24,255 bases of DNA from Rickettsiales bacterium (GTDB taxonomy: Bacteria > Pseudomonadota > Alphaproteobacteria > Rickettsiales > UBA3002). Made by a program: the position numbers and the translations under genes. Location of the stretch: positions 1-24,255 of the forward strand of contig PBPD01000069.1 of assembly GCA_002725445.1 (NCBI GenBank). The letters are read 5' to 3'. The notes below the pieces were generated by a model, which was given only the letters and a program-made list of their open reading frames with translations, made no database searches and was not told where the DNA came from. The number at the start of each line of letters is the position of its first letter. The first letter of the stretch is position 1. This document shows positions 1-8,642 of this stretch, piece by piece.

Positions 1-555
1 CATGCCGCTTTCATCCACGGTAAACACGCCCAGATTGGTGATTACCATATCGACCACGCCAGTGCCGGTCAGTGGCAGGTTGCATTCTTTGACCAGTTTG
101 GCGCTGCCATCTTTGGCATTATGATCCATGATCACGACAATCTTTTTCACGCCGGCTACCAAATCCATGGCACCACCCATGCCTTTGACCATTTTGCCGG
201 GCACCATCCAGTTCGCCAGATCGCCTTTTTCATCCACCTGCAGTGCGCCGAGGATGGTCAGGTCTATATGACCGCCACGGATCATTGCGAACGATTGCGC
301 GCTGTCAAAATAGACGCTATGCGGCAATTCCGAGATGGTTTGTTTGCCTGCATTGATCAAATCGGGGTCTTGTTCGCCCACATAAGGGAAGGGGCCCATG
401 CCGAGCATGCCATTTTCACTTTGCAGCGTAATGTCGATGCCTTCGGGAATGTGATTGGCCACCAGAGTGGGAATACCAATACCCAAATTCACATAAAAAC
501 CGTCGCGCAATTCTTTGGCTGCGCGTTCTGCCATGTCATCACGTGTCCAAGCCAT
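1..555 (-). CDS. scoB: 3-oxoacid CoA-transferase subunit B (partial, C-terminus off the left edge)
   Basis: This is the B subunit of a family I CoA-transferase that moves CoA from succinyl-CoA to acetoacetate or a similar 3-oxoacid, in ketone-body or polyhydroxybutyrate turnover in the cytoplasm. The frame starts MAWTRDDMAERAAKEL and reads 185 codons to the window edge; the family is usually about 210-220 residues, so roughly 30 residues are missing. The signature LQSENGMLG lies at about residues 44-52, and its glutamate (E47) is the residue that forms the acyl-CoA intermediate in this family. The start has a good AGGAGA ribosome site. It lies 25 bases after the scoA stop on the same strand, so the two form an operon and a heteromeric enzyme. 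The exact oxoacid substrate cannot be told from sequence. Confidence 0.93.
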   Translation of the reverse strand, partial: MAWTRDDMAERAAKELRDGFYVNLGIGIPTLVANHIPEGIDITLQSENGMLGMGPFPYVGEQDPDLINAGKQTISELPHSVYFDSAQSFAMIRGGHIDLTILGALQVDEKGDLANWMVPGKMVKGMGGAMDLVAGVKKIVVIMDHNAKDGSAKLVKECNLPLTGTGVVDMVITNLGVFTVDESGM

Positions 556-580
556 GCGTTTTCTCCTTTGCCTTTAGCCG

Positions 581-1291
581 TTAGGCTGCGCTGCGTTCGC
601 GCGTTGTCAGAATTTCAATGCGTTTTTCGTAATTGGACCCTTTGAAGATACGTTGTACGAACACGCCCGGGGTGTGGATTTCATCGGCGTCCAGCTCGGA
701 TGTATCCACCAGCTCTTCCACCTCGGCGATGGTGACCTTGCCAGCCATAGCCATCATTGGGTTGAAGTTGCGTGAGGTTTTGCGGAATACGAGGTTGCCG
801 TATTTGTCGCCTTTCCATGCCTTCACAATGGATATGTCTGCCGTCAGGCCTGTTTCCATCACATAGTTATCGCCGTTAAACTCGCGGGTTTCTTTGCCCT
901 CGGCTACGATTGTGCCATAGCCCGTGCGGGTGTAGAAAGCTGGGATGCCTGCACCGCCAGCGCGAATGCGCTCGGCCAGTGTGCCTTGAGGATTAAACTC
1001 AATTTCGATTTCGCCATTAATATATTGCTGCTCGAAGGTTTTATTCTCGCCTACGTAAGAGGAGATCATTTTCTTGATCTGACGGTCTTTCAACAACACG
1101 CCCAGACCGAAATCATCCACACCGCAATTGTTAGAGATGATCGTTAAACCCTTCACGCCCGATTCTTTGAGTATTTTGATACAATGTTCGGGAATGCCGC
1201 ACAGGCCAAACCCGCCTGACATAATGGTCATATCATCGTGAAGCAGCCCATCCAGAGCGCTGGAAGCATCGGCGAAAACTTTATTAACCAT
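581..1291 (-). CDS. scoA: 3-oxoacid CoA-transferase subunit A
   Basis: This is the A subunit of the same CoA-transferase; it contributes most of the CoA-binding part of the heteromer. At 236 residues it has the usual length. The family signature GGFGLCGIP is at residues 26-34, just after DDMTIMS. I chose the ATG at 1291 (MVNKVFADASSA) because it matches the usual N-terminus of the family and has an AGAGGGG ribosome site five bases upstream. The frame stays open to an ATG at 1345, but those 18 extra residues have no family counterpart. scoB follows after 25 bases. The preference for acetoacetate over another 3-oxoacid is inferred from overall similarity to ScoA rather than to acetate or butyrate transferases. 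Confidence 0.93.
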   Translation of the reverse strand: MVNKVFADASSALDGLLHDDMTIMSGGFGLCGIPEHCIKILKESGVKGLTIISNNCGVDDFGLGVLLKDRQIKKMISSYVGENKTFEQQYINGEIEIEFNPQGTLAERIRAGGAGIPAFYTRTGYGTIVAEGKETREFNGDNYVMETGLTADISIVKAWKGDKYGNLVFRKTSRNFNPMMAMAGKVTIAEVEELVDTSELDADEIHTPGVFVQRIFKGSNYEKRIEILTTRERSAA

Positions 1292-1430
1292 AATACCCCT
1301 CTGTGGTTTTGTGTTTGCCAGCATCATACACATTTGGGCTGCCAAGTCATCCTTAACTTATTTGAGCGAAGACTCAGAAAACCCATGCTTTTCTAGGAGA
1401 AATTTGCTATGTAAATGACGTTAAAATGAA

Positions 1431-1452
1431 TTTTGGATAAATTTATCTAAAA
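1431..1452. promoter_or_regulatory. 22-bp near-perfect palindrome, possible operator
   Basis: The AT-rich gap between divergent scoA and the first DUF2336 gene holds a perfect 12-base palindrome, GATAAATTTATC (1436-1447). It extends to 22 bases with a single mismatched pair. The palindrome ends 31 bases before the DUF2336 start codon, a usual place for a dimeric regulator to bind. No regulator gene is nearby. AT-rich DNA can give such symmetry by chance, so binding is only a suggestion. Confidence 0.35.
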
Positions 1453-1483
1453 TTAAACCAAAATTTAACCTTTCGAGCGCATA

Positions 1484-2650
1484 ATGGTTAATAGAGCTGT
1501 TAAAGTAAGTAATAACACAGAACGGAAACCTGCCGTGAATATTACAAAAGACGATATCAATCAGTTAGTGCGCGAACCTTCATCCGTAATACGTGCGCAT
1601 ATTGCCACCAAAGTGTGCGATGGGTTCAATCATGGTAATTTTAGCGAGAGCGAGCATAATCTTGCATTAGAAATTTTCCGTTTGCTGCTGCGCGACACAG
1701 AGACGCGCGTGCGCAAAACGCTGGCCGAAGAGCTGAAACACAACATTAATGTGCCTAAAGATATTGCGTTGGCCATAGCAAATGACAAAAGTGATGTGGC
1801 CGTACCGTTTTTGCAGTTCAGCTATGTGCTGAGCGAAGACGAGTTGGTTGATATTATCCGCGCAACGAATGCGACACCGAAATTAAAAGCGATTGCCTCG
1901 CGCGAAACATTATCCGCGCACGTGTGCAGCGAATTGCTGGATTGCGGCTATGAAGACGTGACCCGCACCCTGATTCGCAATAACGGGGCGCAGCTCAGCC
2001 ATGAGAGCTATGAATATTTGCTGGAAGAATACTGCAATCACAACTCCATGCTGGAAGAGCTGGTGTATCGTGGCAATTTACCCGCCCAATTTGCAGAACA
2101 ATTGTTTGAGCTGGTGTCCGACCAGCTTCGCAAGCATCTGACCAAACGTTACCGTCTGGGACGTAAATTGGCGCGTGATGTTACATCGAGCGCGCGTGAA
2201 AGTGCGATGCTCCAATTCCTTTCGCATCAAATGAGCGATGCGGAGCTGGAAAAGCTGGTCAATAATATGCATAAGAATAAGCGTCTCACCTCGTCGGTTA
2301 TCATCCGCGCATTGTGTGAGGGCGATTTGCGCTTCTTTGAAGCGGCAATGGCGCGTATGGCCGACATTCCAGTGCAAAATGCACGTATTCTGATGTTGGA
2401 CCCGGGCGAGCTTGGCTTTTCCGCATTTTACGATTCCAGCGCCATGCCAGAAGCCTTCCGCGATGCAATGCGCGTGGTATTCCATATTGCGATCCGTGAA
2501 ACCAATTATGGCCAGAAACGCCCTGATGACTTCGCAGAGCGCGTGATTCAAAAAATAGTATCAGGCGGCTATGCCCAAAATGTAGAGCATATGCCGTATC
2601 TGATCTCGATTATAGGTAGAAGCCGTCATGAACACGCCACAATCCATTGA
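1484..2650 (+). CDS. DUF2336 family protein, first of a tandem pair
   Basis: This is a 388-residue soluble, mostly helical protein of the DUF2336 (COG5330) type found in alphaproteobacteria. I know of no established biochemical role. There is no signal peptide or membrane span. The conserved core includes HGNFSESE, an RDTETRVRKTLAEEL segment and VAVPFL, which match HGNF, KDTELRVRETLSARL and VAVPVL in the next gene. The pattern of short paired helices resembles HEAT-like repeats, which is an inference. The ATG at 1484 has no clear ribosome site; a GTG at 1535 with GGAA upstream (VNITKDDINQL) is a possible alternative start, and the paralogue aligns from about there. The next gene starts inside this one (23-base overlap), so translation is probably coupled. 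Confidence 0.85.
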   Translation: MVNRAVKVSNNTERKPAVNITKDDINQLVREPSSVIRAHIATKVCDGFNHGNFSESEHNLALEIFRLLLRDTETRVRKTLAEELKHNINVPKDIALAIANDKSDVAVPFLQFSYVLSEDELVDIIRATNATPKLKAIASRETLSAHVCSELLDCGYEDVTRTLIRNNGAQLSHESYEYLLEEYCNHNSMLEELVYRGNLPAQFAEQLFELVSDQLRKHLTKRYRLGRKLARDVTSSARESAMLQFLSHQMSDAELEKLVNNMHKNKRLTSSVIIRALCEGDLRFFEAAMARMADIPVQNARILMLDPGELGFSAFYDSSAMPEAFRDAMRVVFHIAIRETNYGQKRPDDFAERVIQKIVSGGYAQNVEHMPYLISIIGRSRHEHATIH

Positions 2651-3794
2651 TAAGCAGGCGCAAGTAGCTACCGCGCTCGCTGCGTCGGAGGAAGAACGTT
2701 TCTTTCTGACACGCTCGGATGTGGAGCGTTTGCTGGAAGATGATTCGGCGGATTCACGCATTACCATTTTGGATAAAGTGAGCCATCATTACGATCATGG
2801 CAATTTTCAGCCGCAGGAATTTTTGCTGGCAGAGCAGATTTTCCGCACCCTAATGAAGGATACCGAGCTGCGGGTGCGCGAAACCTTGTCGGCTCGTCTA
2901 AAAGATAATCCGAATATCCCGCGGGATGTTATTTTGCATATGGCAAATGACGTGGAGCAGGTGGCGGTGCCTGTGCTTGAAAGCTCGCAGGTGCTGAGCG
3001 ATGCCGATTTGATTACCATCATCGAAACCAGTCGCGACATTGGTAAGTTGCAGGCGGTTACCCAGCGTGACCGTGTGTCAGAGCGTGTGTCGGATGCGCT
3101 GGTAGACACAAATTATCCGCAAGTGGTGCGCTCGTTGCTGCTCAACGAGTTCGCCAAAGTATCGCGTCAGGGCTATGACAAAATTCTCAAAGAATTTTCC
3201 AGCGATACCGCGATTAAAGAGGCGGTAGCAGAACGGCCGTCTTTGCCACCTGCGCTGGCTGAAAAGCTGGTGAGTATGGTGTCGGATAGCCTGTCTAAGA
3301 AGCTGCAGGAGAAATATAATCTTTCTGCAGAGACGCTGGCGGAAGAGGCGCAGTCAAGCCGTGAAGAAAATGTACTGGCAATTGCACAGAACACCAAAGA
3401 TCCCGCTGAATTAGCGTCGATGATTGAGCAAATGGTGGCCGCTAATCGACTCAGCCCGTCCATCATTATGACCTCGCTATGCCGTGGTAATCTGGCCTTT
3501 TTCGAAACGTCTCTGGCGAAGATGGCGCATATTCCGGTTGAAAACGCCAAGCGTCTGCTGGCCGACAAGGGTGAGCTTGGCTATCAGGGGCTATACAGCA
3601 AGACGGGATTGCCGGGCAGCATGTATGAGGCAATCAAGATCGTGCTTCACGTGGTGCAGGACATGCACAATGAAGGCAAAGAGCACGGCGATGGCCATTT
3701 CACCAACGAAATGGTGGAGCGCGTGCTGGCAACGGCTGGCAACCGAGAGGTTGAGAATCTTTCCTATATTATTGCCCTGATTCGCCAGGCGTAA
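2628..3794 (+). CDS. DUF2336 family protein, second of a tandem pair
   Basis: This is a paralogue of the preceding gene, also 388 residues. By eye about half the positions are identical over the first 85 residues of the shared core (KVSHHYDHGNF through VLSDADLITII), with weaker similarity to the end. It begins with about 30 residues of Gln/Ala/Ser/Glu-rich sequence not shared with its partner. The ATG lies 23 bases before the upstream stop, preceded by GGTAGAAG, so it is probably translated by reinitiation from the first gene. The stop codon lies two bases from the stop of hpnD on the other strand, leaving no room for a separate terminator. Function is unknown; a pair of related subunits or regulators is a reasonable guess. 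Confidence 0.87.
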   Translation: MNTPQSIDKQAQVATALAASEEERFFLTRSDVERLLEDDSADSRITILDKVSHHYDHGNFQPQEFLLAEQIFRTLMKDTELRVRETLSARLKDNPNIPRDVILHMANDVEQVAVPVLESSQVLSDADLITIIETSRDIGKLQAVTQRDRVSERVSDALVDTNYPQVVRSLLLNEFAKVSRQGYDKILKEFSSDTAIKEAVAERPSLPPALAEKLVSMVSDSLSKKLQEKYNLSAETLAEEAQSSREENVLAIAQNTKDPAELASMIEQMVAANRLSPSIIMTSLCRGNLAFFETSLAKMAHIPVENAKRLLADKGELGYQGLYSKTGLPGSMYEAIKIVLHVVQDMHNEGKEHGDGHFTNEMVERVLATAGNREVENLSYIIALIRQA

Positions 3795-3796
3795 AC

Positions 3797-4645
3797 TTAG
3801 CGGCGGTAGCGCCGTGCATTCCACAGTAACGTTGCTTTTTCCAGTGTCGATAAGGACAATTTACCCTTGCCGATAGTATGGCCGCCTTTGGCTTCTAGCT
3901 TTTGCAATAGTTTGGCGTACACATCGCGCATAAGCAGTGCAGGCGCCAGATGCAGACGGTCTTCGTCGGTGATAGCGGCTTCGGCCTCGGCGTAATATGC
4001 ATCGGCACGCTGGATCAACTGCTGACACACAGGGCGAAGTGCCTCACGTTCCTGTACAATCTGTTGCGGTGTTAGGGCTTTCAGGCCCGCTTTTTCCAGT
4101 AATTCATTGGGCAGATAGAGGCGCCCATCGGCGGCATCTTCTTCGATATCACGCAAAATATTGGTGAGCTGCATGGCATGCCCAAGGGCAATCGCAAAGC
4201 TTTCGCTTTTGCTGTGCGTGCATTGAAAAATGCGCGTAGAAAGCAAACCAACACAGCCAGCAACACGGTAACAATAGAGCGTCAAACGATCCAGCGAAGG
4301 GCGAAGCATACTGGCCTCGGTGTCCATTTCCAACCCTGCAACAATATCATCAAACAGCGAGCGCGGCAGGTCATAGCGTTGTATGGCGTGCTGTAATTCT
4401 GTGGCCAATGCGGTGTGCGTCTTGCCTTCATATACATCGTCAACGAATTGGCGCCACTCTGCCACTGCGCGTTCGGCGGCTTCTTTACTGGGCGCATTAT
4501 CCACTGCATCATCGGCGACGCGGCAGAAACTATAGAGCGCCATCATGGCGCGCCGGCGCTCTGGCGGCATCAGGCGGATGGGCCAGTAAAACGAGCTTCC
4601 TGCCTTGCTGGCGATATGATGTACAGTCTGTTGCGGTGCAGTCAT
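3797..4645 (-). CDS. hpnD: Squalene/phytoene synthase family, presqualene diphosphate synthase (HpnD)
   Basis: This enzyme condenses two farnesyl diphosphates to presqualene diphosphate, the first step of the bacterial HpnCDE squalene route that feeds hopanoids. It is 282 residues long. SSFYWPIRLMPPERR near residues 17-31 is the typical HpnD opening. The two aspartate-rich motifs that hold magnesium and diphosphate are present: DDAVD (45-49) and NILRDIEED (162-170), followed by GRLYLP. GLEMD at about 104-108 is also typical. It overlaps hpnC by four bases (ATGA), so the two are translated together. Phytoene synthase is the main alternative, but the pairing with an HpnC-type partner favours squalene synthesis. 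Confidence 0.88.
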   Translation of the reverse strand: MTAPQQTVHHIASKAGSSFYWPIRLMPPERRRAMMALYSFCRVADDAVDNAPSKEAAERAVAEWRQFVDDVYEGKTHTALATELQHAIQRYDLPRSLFDDIVAGLEMDTEASMLRPSLDRLTLYCYRVAGCVGLLSTRIFQCTHSKSESFAIALGHAMQLTNILRDIEEDAADGRLYLPNELLEKAGLKALTPQQIVQEREALRPVCQQLIQRADAYYAEAEAAITDEDRLHLAPALLMRDVYAKLLQKLEAKGGHTIGKGKLSLSTLEKATLLWNARRYRR

Positions 4646-5460
4646 GAGGGGTTACAGGCTTTCCAAAAGCAGCGCGCATAGTCCCATTTGCTAAGTTGCA
4701 CCCGCTGTTTTAGCGGGTCGCGCTTGTGCAATTTGTGGCGTAAGCGATGCGCGATGGCAAGAATAAAGCGTATTTCCAGCCGCAAACGACGCGAGCGAAG
4801 CGTAGGCGGTAGCTTCTCGGCCAAGCGCAGCCATTGGTCGCATTTATCCAGCATCTGGCGTTGCACCTTTCGCAACGCTTTGCTGCTTTTGCGTTTAGCA
4901 AGCGCGGTGTCCTGCACGCCTTGCTCGCCCATCCAGCGCTGCGGTATATAGACACGGTCCAGTTGCATGTAATCCTGCTTGCAGTCCTGCAAATGGTTGA
5001 GCACTTGCAGCACATAGCATAAATGATCGGCGGCCATCCCGTCGGCGGTTGTTTCGCCGCACGCATACAGCACCGCTTGACCGACAGGCGCGGCGGAATA
5101 CTGGCAATACAGCATCAGCTCTTCCCAGCTGTCATAGCGTTGTTTGACGGTATCCTGAATGAAAGCGCGCAGCAGCAAACGTCCATGCTGGGCATCCATT
5201 CGGCCGCTCTGGCACATCGCGCCATAGGCTTGCGCCCAGTCGGGCAGGGCGGCCCAGTCTTTCTTTTCAAGCATAGCGTCGAGCTGTTGCAGCTCCGCTT
5301 TGCGCTCGCTGGCCGGACGGGAAGCATCATCAGCGATGTTGTCAGCGCCACGTGCAAAATCGTAAAAGGCAAGGATAGGGGCACGTGCCGCGCGTGGCAA
5401 AAGCCATGAAGCTACAGGAAAATTTTCACTCTTGCGGGCGCTTTCATATTGTATCTGCAT
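4642..5460 (-). CDS. hpnC: Squalene/phytoene synthase family, hydroxysqualene synthase (HpnC)
   Basis: This enzyme converts presqualene diphosphate to hydroxysqualene in the HpnCDE pathway. It is 272 residues long. SENFPVASWLLP (11-22) is a hallmark of HpnC. The first aspartate motif is DNIAD (D40, D44) and the second is NHLQDCKQD (155-163; D159, D163), followed by RVYIP. It is the first gene of a two-gene unit, with hpnD overlapping its stop by four bases. The 47-base gap to the divergent NAD kinase must carry both promoters. HpnC and HpnD are similar in fold; the assignment rests on the SENFPVA opening and on the NHLQDC motif, which are HpnC-like. Confidence 0.87.
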   Translation of the reverse strand: MQIQYESARKSENFPVASWLLPRAARAPILAFYDFARGADNIADDASRPASERKAELQQLDAMLEKKDWAALPDWAQAYGAMCQSGRMDAQHGRLLLRAFIQDTVKQRYDSWEELMLYCQYSAAPVGQAVLYACGETTADGMAADHLCYVLQVLNHLQDCKQDYMQLDRVYIPQRWMGEQGVQDTALAKRKSSKALRKVQRQMLDKCDQWLRLAEKLPPTLRSRRLRLEIRFILAIAHRLRHKLHKRDPLKQRVQLSKWDYARCFWKACNPS

Positions 5461-5507
5461 GTGAGCATGCTACAAACAATACTGCATCGTGAACAAGAAT
5501 AATTCGT

Positions 5508-6287
5508 ATGGCGTATGAAACTCTAGCCTGTTTGGCAGACGAATCGCATCGCGCACAGGCCGCCCTCAAAGAGCTGGCAGAGCGTTATGATTTCGTGAAT
5601 CTGCGTAAAAAACGCTCCCGTCCTGACGCCATTGTAGTGCTTGGGGGCGATGGGTTTATGCTGCAAGTACTGCATAAATACATGCATCGTAACATTCCCA
5701 TCTATGGCATGAATTGCGGTACGGTTGGGTTTTTGCTCAACACCTATTCGCCGGATAATCTGATTGAGCGCATTCACGCGGCGCGCGAAGCCAGCCTGCA
5801 CCCTTTGTCGATGTATGCACGCACGGTCGATGGCCGCGAGCGTCAGGAGCTGGCAATTAACGAAGTGTCGATGTTCCGCGAATCACGGCAGGCGGCAAAA
5901 ATCCGCATTACGATTGACCATGTAGTACGGTTGGAAGAGCTAGTGTGTGATGGTATTTTGCTGTCGACGCCTGCTGGCTCAACGGCCTATAACTTCTCCG
6001 TTGGCGGGCCGATTGTTCCGCTTTCAGCGAATGTTGTCGCTCTGACGCCGATGGGTGCATTCCGCCCACGACGCTGGCGCGGGGCATTATTGCCGCACGA
6101 CGCCAGTGTGATTCTGGAGATTCTGGAGCCTGAGAAACGGCCCGTGAGCGCGGTGGCGGATTTTACCGAAATACGTGATGTAGTCAGCGTGTCGATCAGC
6201 GAAGATCGCAGCACTACCCTCTCATTACTGTTCGATCCGGAACATAATCTGGAAGAACGCATCATCAAAGAACAATTCGTATATTAA
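5508..6287 (+). CDS. nadK: NAD kinase
   Basis: This enzyme phosphorylates NAD to NADP with ATP (or polyphosphate), setting the cell's NADPH supply. At 259 residues it has the compact length common in alphaproteobacteria. The glycine-rich nucleotide motif GGDG is at 46-49, with the catalytic aspartate D48. The NE pair is at 118-119, and the conserved block DGILLSTPAGSTAYN is at 148-162, followed by SVGGPIV. The start has only a weak ribosome site, but the N-terminus fits the family and no better start is near. It is divergent from hpnC by 47 bases and is followed after 20 bases by an EamA transporter, so the two are probably co-transcribed. Confidence 0.95.
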   Translation: MAYETLACLADESHRAQAALKELAERYDFVNLRKKRSRPDAIVVLGGDGFMLQVLHKYMHRNIPIYGMNCGTVGFLLNTYSPDNLIERIHAAREASLHPLSMYARTVDGRERQELAINEVSMFRESRQAAKIRITIDHVVRLEELVCDGILLSTPAGSTAYNFSVGGPIVPLSANVVALTPMGAFRPRRWRGALLPHDASVILEILEPEKRPVSAVADFTEIRDVVSVSISEDRSTTLSLLFDPEHNLEERIIKEQFVY

Positions 6288-6307
6288 CAACATCATCAAG
6301 GCACAGC

Positions 6308-7267
6308 ATGGCACGCACGCAAAACCTTTCTGCAATTCTTATGTTTATCACCGTATTGGCGGCAGGGTCGGTCCTGTTTGGCATCGTGCGGCATTTGTCT
6401 GAAGGCGGGTATCACGCGTTTCAGCTGTTTTTCTTTTATTGCGTGGTCGCGTTGGTGGCCATGCTGCCATGGGCCTACAAACACCGCGCAGAAGTATTCA
6501 AAAGCACCGGTAAAAAGCTTTATTGGGTGCGCGCATTGCTGGAGTTTCTGTCCTTCTCCTTATCGTTTTATGCGCTGAGTCTTATTCCACTGCCATCGCA
6601 TACTGCACTCAGCTTCATTACGCCGATTGTAGGTTCGGTGACCGCCGTTGTAATCCTGAAAGAAAAACCGACCCACCATACCTGGATCGGCCTGTTGCTG
6701 GGTATTATCGGTGTGTTTATTATTACGCGCCCCGGCTCTGGCCTGATTGATCCTATCGCGATTGTTATCATGTTGGTCTCAGCTACGGCTATGGCGCTTT
6801 GTGGGGTGTCAATCAAGCTGCTGACGCGCACCGAGTCTCCTACACGTGTTGCGTTCTTCATGCTGCTGTTAACCGCATTGGTGGCGCTGCCTTTTGCGGT
6901 TTCGGTGTGGAAGCCAATAGAGATGACACATGTGCCGTGGATTTTGGGTATTGGCCTGTGCGCCTTATGCCAGCAAGTGCTGATTGCTAAAGCGATTCAG
7001 CGTGTGCCACTAACTACCGTGATCCCGCTTAATTTCTTAAGCCTCGTATTCACCTCGATCATTGCGTATTTCTTCTTCAATGAGCTGGTCGATACGCCGA
7101 CTATCCTTGGCGCGGCCATTATTATTATGGCAACGTTCTACAGCACGTATGGCGCCACGCGTTACATCAACAAGGTGCGTAGTCGCGAGGAGAAAGCGGC
7201 CGCTGCGCGATTGGAAGCCGAAGAGGCTGCTGTTGAGGCCGAAAAACAACAGCAAGCAGAGGCTTAG
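6308..7267 (+). CDS. DMT superfamily (EamA) transporter
   Basis: This is an inner-membrane protein of 319 residues with about ten hydrophobic spans in two repeated EamA halves, typical of small-metabolite exporters. The substrate is unknown. The second half begins near LLTRTESPT, a segment also present in the EamA gene at 17228-18124; the two are clearly paralogous. After the last span the protein ends in a charged tail of about 35 residues rich in Glu, Ala and Gln (EEKAAAARLEAEEAAVEAEK) that is likely helical and cytoplasmic, and is not a normal part of the family. An AAGG ribosome site precedes the ATG. It follows nadK by 20 bases. Confidence 0.85.
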   Translation: MARTQNLSAILMFITVLAAGSVLFGIVRHLSEGGYHAFQLFFFYCVVALVAMLPWAYKHRAEVFKSTGKKLYWVRALLEFLSFSLSFYALSLIPLPSHTALSFITPIVGSVTAVVILKEKPTHHTWIGLLLGIIGVFIITRPGSGLIDPIAIVIMLVSATAMALCGVSIKLLTRTESPTRVAFFMLLLTALVALPFAVSVWKPIEMTHVPWILGIGLCALCQQVLIAKAIQRVPLTTVIPLNFLSLVFTSIIAYFFFNELVDTPTILGAAIIIMATFYSTYGATRYINKVRSREEKAAAARLEAEEAAVEAEKQQQAEA

Positions 7268-7352
7268 CCTCTCTCTTAGCGGCCTTTTTGCTTGGCTTCG
7301 CGTGCGTTGCTGTGCTACATAACGCCTTTACGCAACCTAAGAAAAGCCAACC

Positions 7353-8642
7353 ATGAAGATACTGTTTATCCATCCAAACATGCCTGGGCAGTATAAGCAT
7401 TTATGCCGCCAGTTTGCTGAAGACCCTAACAATCAGGTCGTGTTTCTGACACGTTCGAACAATGTAGAGATTCCTAACGTAAAGCGCGTATTCTATCAGC
7501 CGCGCCGTACTCCTTCACCCCACACGCACCGCTATATTGTGGGTACTGAGCGTGCGGTATTGCAAGGGCAGGAAGTGTGGCGTGTATGCAAAAAGCTGCG
7601 TAACGAAGAAGGTTTCATCCCCGATGTCATCTGCGCGCATCCGGGTTGGGGCGACGCATTGTATGTAAAGGATATTTATCCTGAGGCGAGCCTATTGAGC
7701 TTTTTGGAGTTCTACTACAAAGCCAAAGGGCAGGATGTGAATTTTGATCCGGAAGATCCGGGTCGTCCTGATGATGATGCGCGCGTGCGCACCAAGAATC
7801 TGGTGAATATGATGAATCTGGAAGCCATGGATTGGGGCATTAGCCCTACTCATTGGCAACGCAGTGTGCATCCGAGTGTGTATCAACCGCAAATTTCGGT
7901 TTTGCATGATGGTATCGACACGCAGCATGCCGCCAAGCCTGATGCAGACGCGGTGTTTGAGGTGAGTGATAGCCTGAAGTTCAAAAAAGGCGATGAGGTG
8001 GTAACCTATATTGCCCGCAATCTCGAGCCGTATCGTGGCTTTCCTACCTTTATGCGTGCCGCAGAGAAGATTCTGCGTGACCGCCCGAATTGCCACATCG
8101 TGGCCGTGGGTGCGGATGGGGTGAGCTATGGTAAGCAGCCACCAAAAGGCACGACTTATCGTCAGATTATGCTGAATCAGGTGAATCTTGACCATGATCG
8201 ACTGCATTTTGTGGGTACGCTGCCTTATCAGAAACTGATCAAAATGCTGCAGGTGAGTGCGGCGCATATCTATCTGACCTATCCATTTGTGCTTTCGTGG
8301 TCGACGCTGGAAGCCATGGCGTGTGGATGCGCGCTGATCGGCTCTAAAACACAGCCGGTGGAAGAAGTGATCACCCACGGTGAGAATGGGTTGCTGGTAG
8401 ATTTCTTCTCGCCGGATGATGTGGCACAAAAAGTCTTCCAGGTGCTGGATGATGCCTCTGGCATGGCAGAGATGCGCGAGAAAGCACGCCAGTATGTAGT
8501 AGCTCGTTATGAGCTGGAGAAATTGCTACCACTGCATATGCAGTTGGTGCGTGACGTGGCAGAGAAGAAATTCCCGCCACCGGTGCATAAGGAAATTGAG
8601 GCGCTTTACAGCGAAGAGGAGATAAAACGATGGGCAGCGTAA
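7353..8642 (+). CDS. Family 4 glycosyltransferase (PF12000-type N-domain)
   Basis: This is a 429-residue GT-B glycosyltransferase, probably acting at the cytoplasmic face of the inner membrane to build a surface polysaccharide or glycolipid. The N-terminal domain opens MKILFIHPNMPGQY, typical of the Glyco_trans_4_3 group. HDGIDT (from 185) marks the hinge, and ARNLEPYRGF starts the nucleotide-sugar binding half. The usual EX7E motif is altered: the second glutamate is kept (E320 in SWSTLEAMACG) but the first position is Phe (F312 in YPFVLSW). From memory this is normal for this clade and not damage. The donor sugar and acceptor are unknown. The next gene, a methyltransferase, overlaps the 3' end by 13 bases, so both probably act on the same product. 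Confidence 0.88.
   Translation: MKILFIHPNMPGQYKHLCRQFAEDPNNQVVFLTRSNNVEIPNVKRVFYQPRRTPSPHTHRYIVGTERAVLQGQEVWRVCKKLRNEEGFIPDVICAHPGWGDALYVKDIYPEASLLSFLEFYYKAKGQDVNFDPEDPGRPDDDARVRTKNLVNMMNLEAMDWGISPTHWQRSVHPSVYQPQISVLHDGIDTQHAAKPDADAVFEVSDSLKFKKGDEVVTYIARNLEPYRGFPTFMRAAEKILRDRPNCHIVAVGADGVSYGKQPPKGTTYRQIMLNQVNLDHDRLHFVGTLPYQKLIKMLQVSAAHIYLTYPFVLSWSTLEAMACGCALIGSKTQPVEEVITHGENGLLVDFFSPDDVAQKVFQVLDDASGMAEMREKARQYVVARYELEKLLPLHMQLVRDVAEKKFPPPVHKEIEALYSEEEIKRWAA

Noticed and set aside
1292..1345. Longer ScoA from the ATG at 1345
   Set aside because: The additional 18 residues do not match the family, while the ATG at 1291 has a good ribosome site and the standard N-terminus.
7259..7290. Possible terminator after the first EamA gene
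   Set aside because: A six-pair stem (AGAGGC/GCCTCT) spans the stop codon but no T tract follows directly; the nearest T run is about ten bases further on, so termination is doubtful.
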